From a virus: a stretch of DNA of 21,421 nucleotides. The notes below the pieces were generated by a model. It was not told the DNA's origin, made no database searches, and saw nothing but the letters and a program-made list of their open reading frames with translations. The stretch covers positions 1 through 21,421 of IMG/VR virus record IMGVR_UViG_3300042560_000559; one strand, written 5' to 3'. Of the stretch, positions 21,375 to 21,421 are shown in pieces. Position numbers and translations under genes: made by a program. The stretch's first letter is position 1, and the number at the start of each line of letters is the position of its first letter.

Positions 21375-21421
21375 AATCTAACTCCCCTGAAAACCTTTAG
21401 CCGGGAACGCAGGATTTTTCT

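Noticed and set aside
1-21421. Integrase, lysis genes, tRNA genes, insertion sequences
   Set aside because: No such sequence was recognised on either strand, and the coding density leaves no room for an uncalled element of that size.

Overview
The window is one packaging, head and tail module of a long-tailed (siphovirus-like), HK97-type phage or prophage. Every supported gene lies on the minus strand, so transcription runs from position 21421 down to 1. The DNA is GC-rich. The tail gene order (tail terminator, tube, GTA-type assembly chaperone, tape measure, distal tail, DUF2163-like hub, small NlpC-like protein, very large tail-tip protein) matches alphaproteobacterial gene transfer agents and their phage relatives, so an alphaproteobacterial host is the most likely inference. 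No integrase, repressor, lysis, replication, tRNA or CRISPR sequence is visible, so I cannot tell a free phage from a prophage.

Layout in transcription order. (1) Packaging: P27-type small terminase and large terminase, both starting at TTG with good Shine-Dalgarno sequences, then an HK97-type portal carrying a C-terminal Asn-Val/Ala-Pro repeat extension. (2) About 4.2 kb not usual at this position (13322-17780), eight genes between portal and prohead protease: two diverged copies of a small tail-fibre-like protein, a 90-residue cysteine-pair protein, two diverged copies of a beta-rich protein (289 and 389 residues), a 55-residue protein, a 278-residue protein with a 20-residue repeat, and an 85-residue Trp/Gly-rich protein. 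(3) Head: prohead protease, HK97-fold major capsid protein with a coiled-coil delta domain, and a 126-residue beta-rich protein. (4) A GT9-type glycosyltransferase gene directly after a terminator-like hairpin. (5) Connector and neck: a 60-residue protein, gp6-like adaptor, head closure protein, gp10-like protein and DUF3168 tail terminator. (6) Tail: tube protein, a chaperone pair joined by a strongly supported -1 programmed frameshift, tape measure, distal tail, hub, NlpC-like protein and a 1021-residue J-like tail-tip protein. One more gene begins at the edge.

The genes are packed almost end to end, with many TAATG, ATGA or GTGA stop-start overlaps, as in a translationally coupled late operon. 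No stretch above 300 bases lacks a gene. The longest gaps are 11155-11217, which holds a UUCG hairpin, and 10726-10773, which holds a hairpin followed by five T.

The most interesting observations are the complete frameshift signal (SD-like element, GGGAAAC, stem-loop) in the chaperone pair; an ~85-residue domain inserted both in the J-like protein and in only one of two paralogous accessory proteins; the accessory cassette between portal and protease; and the glycosyltransferase embedded in the structural operon.
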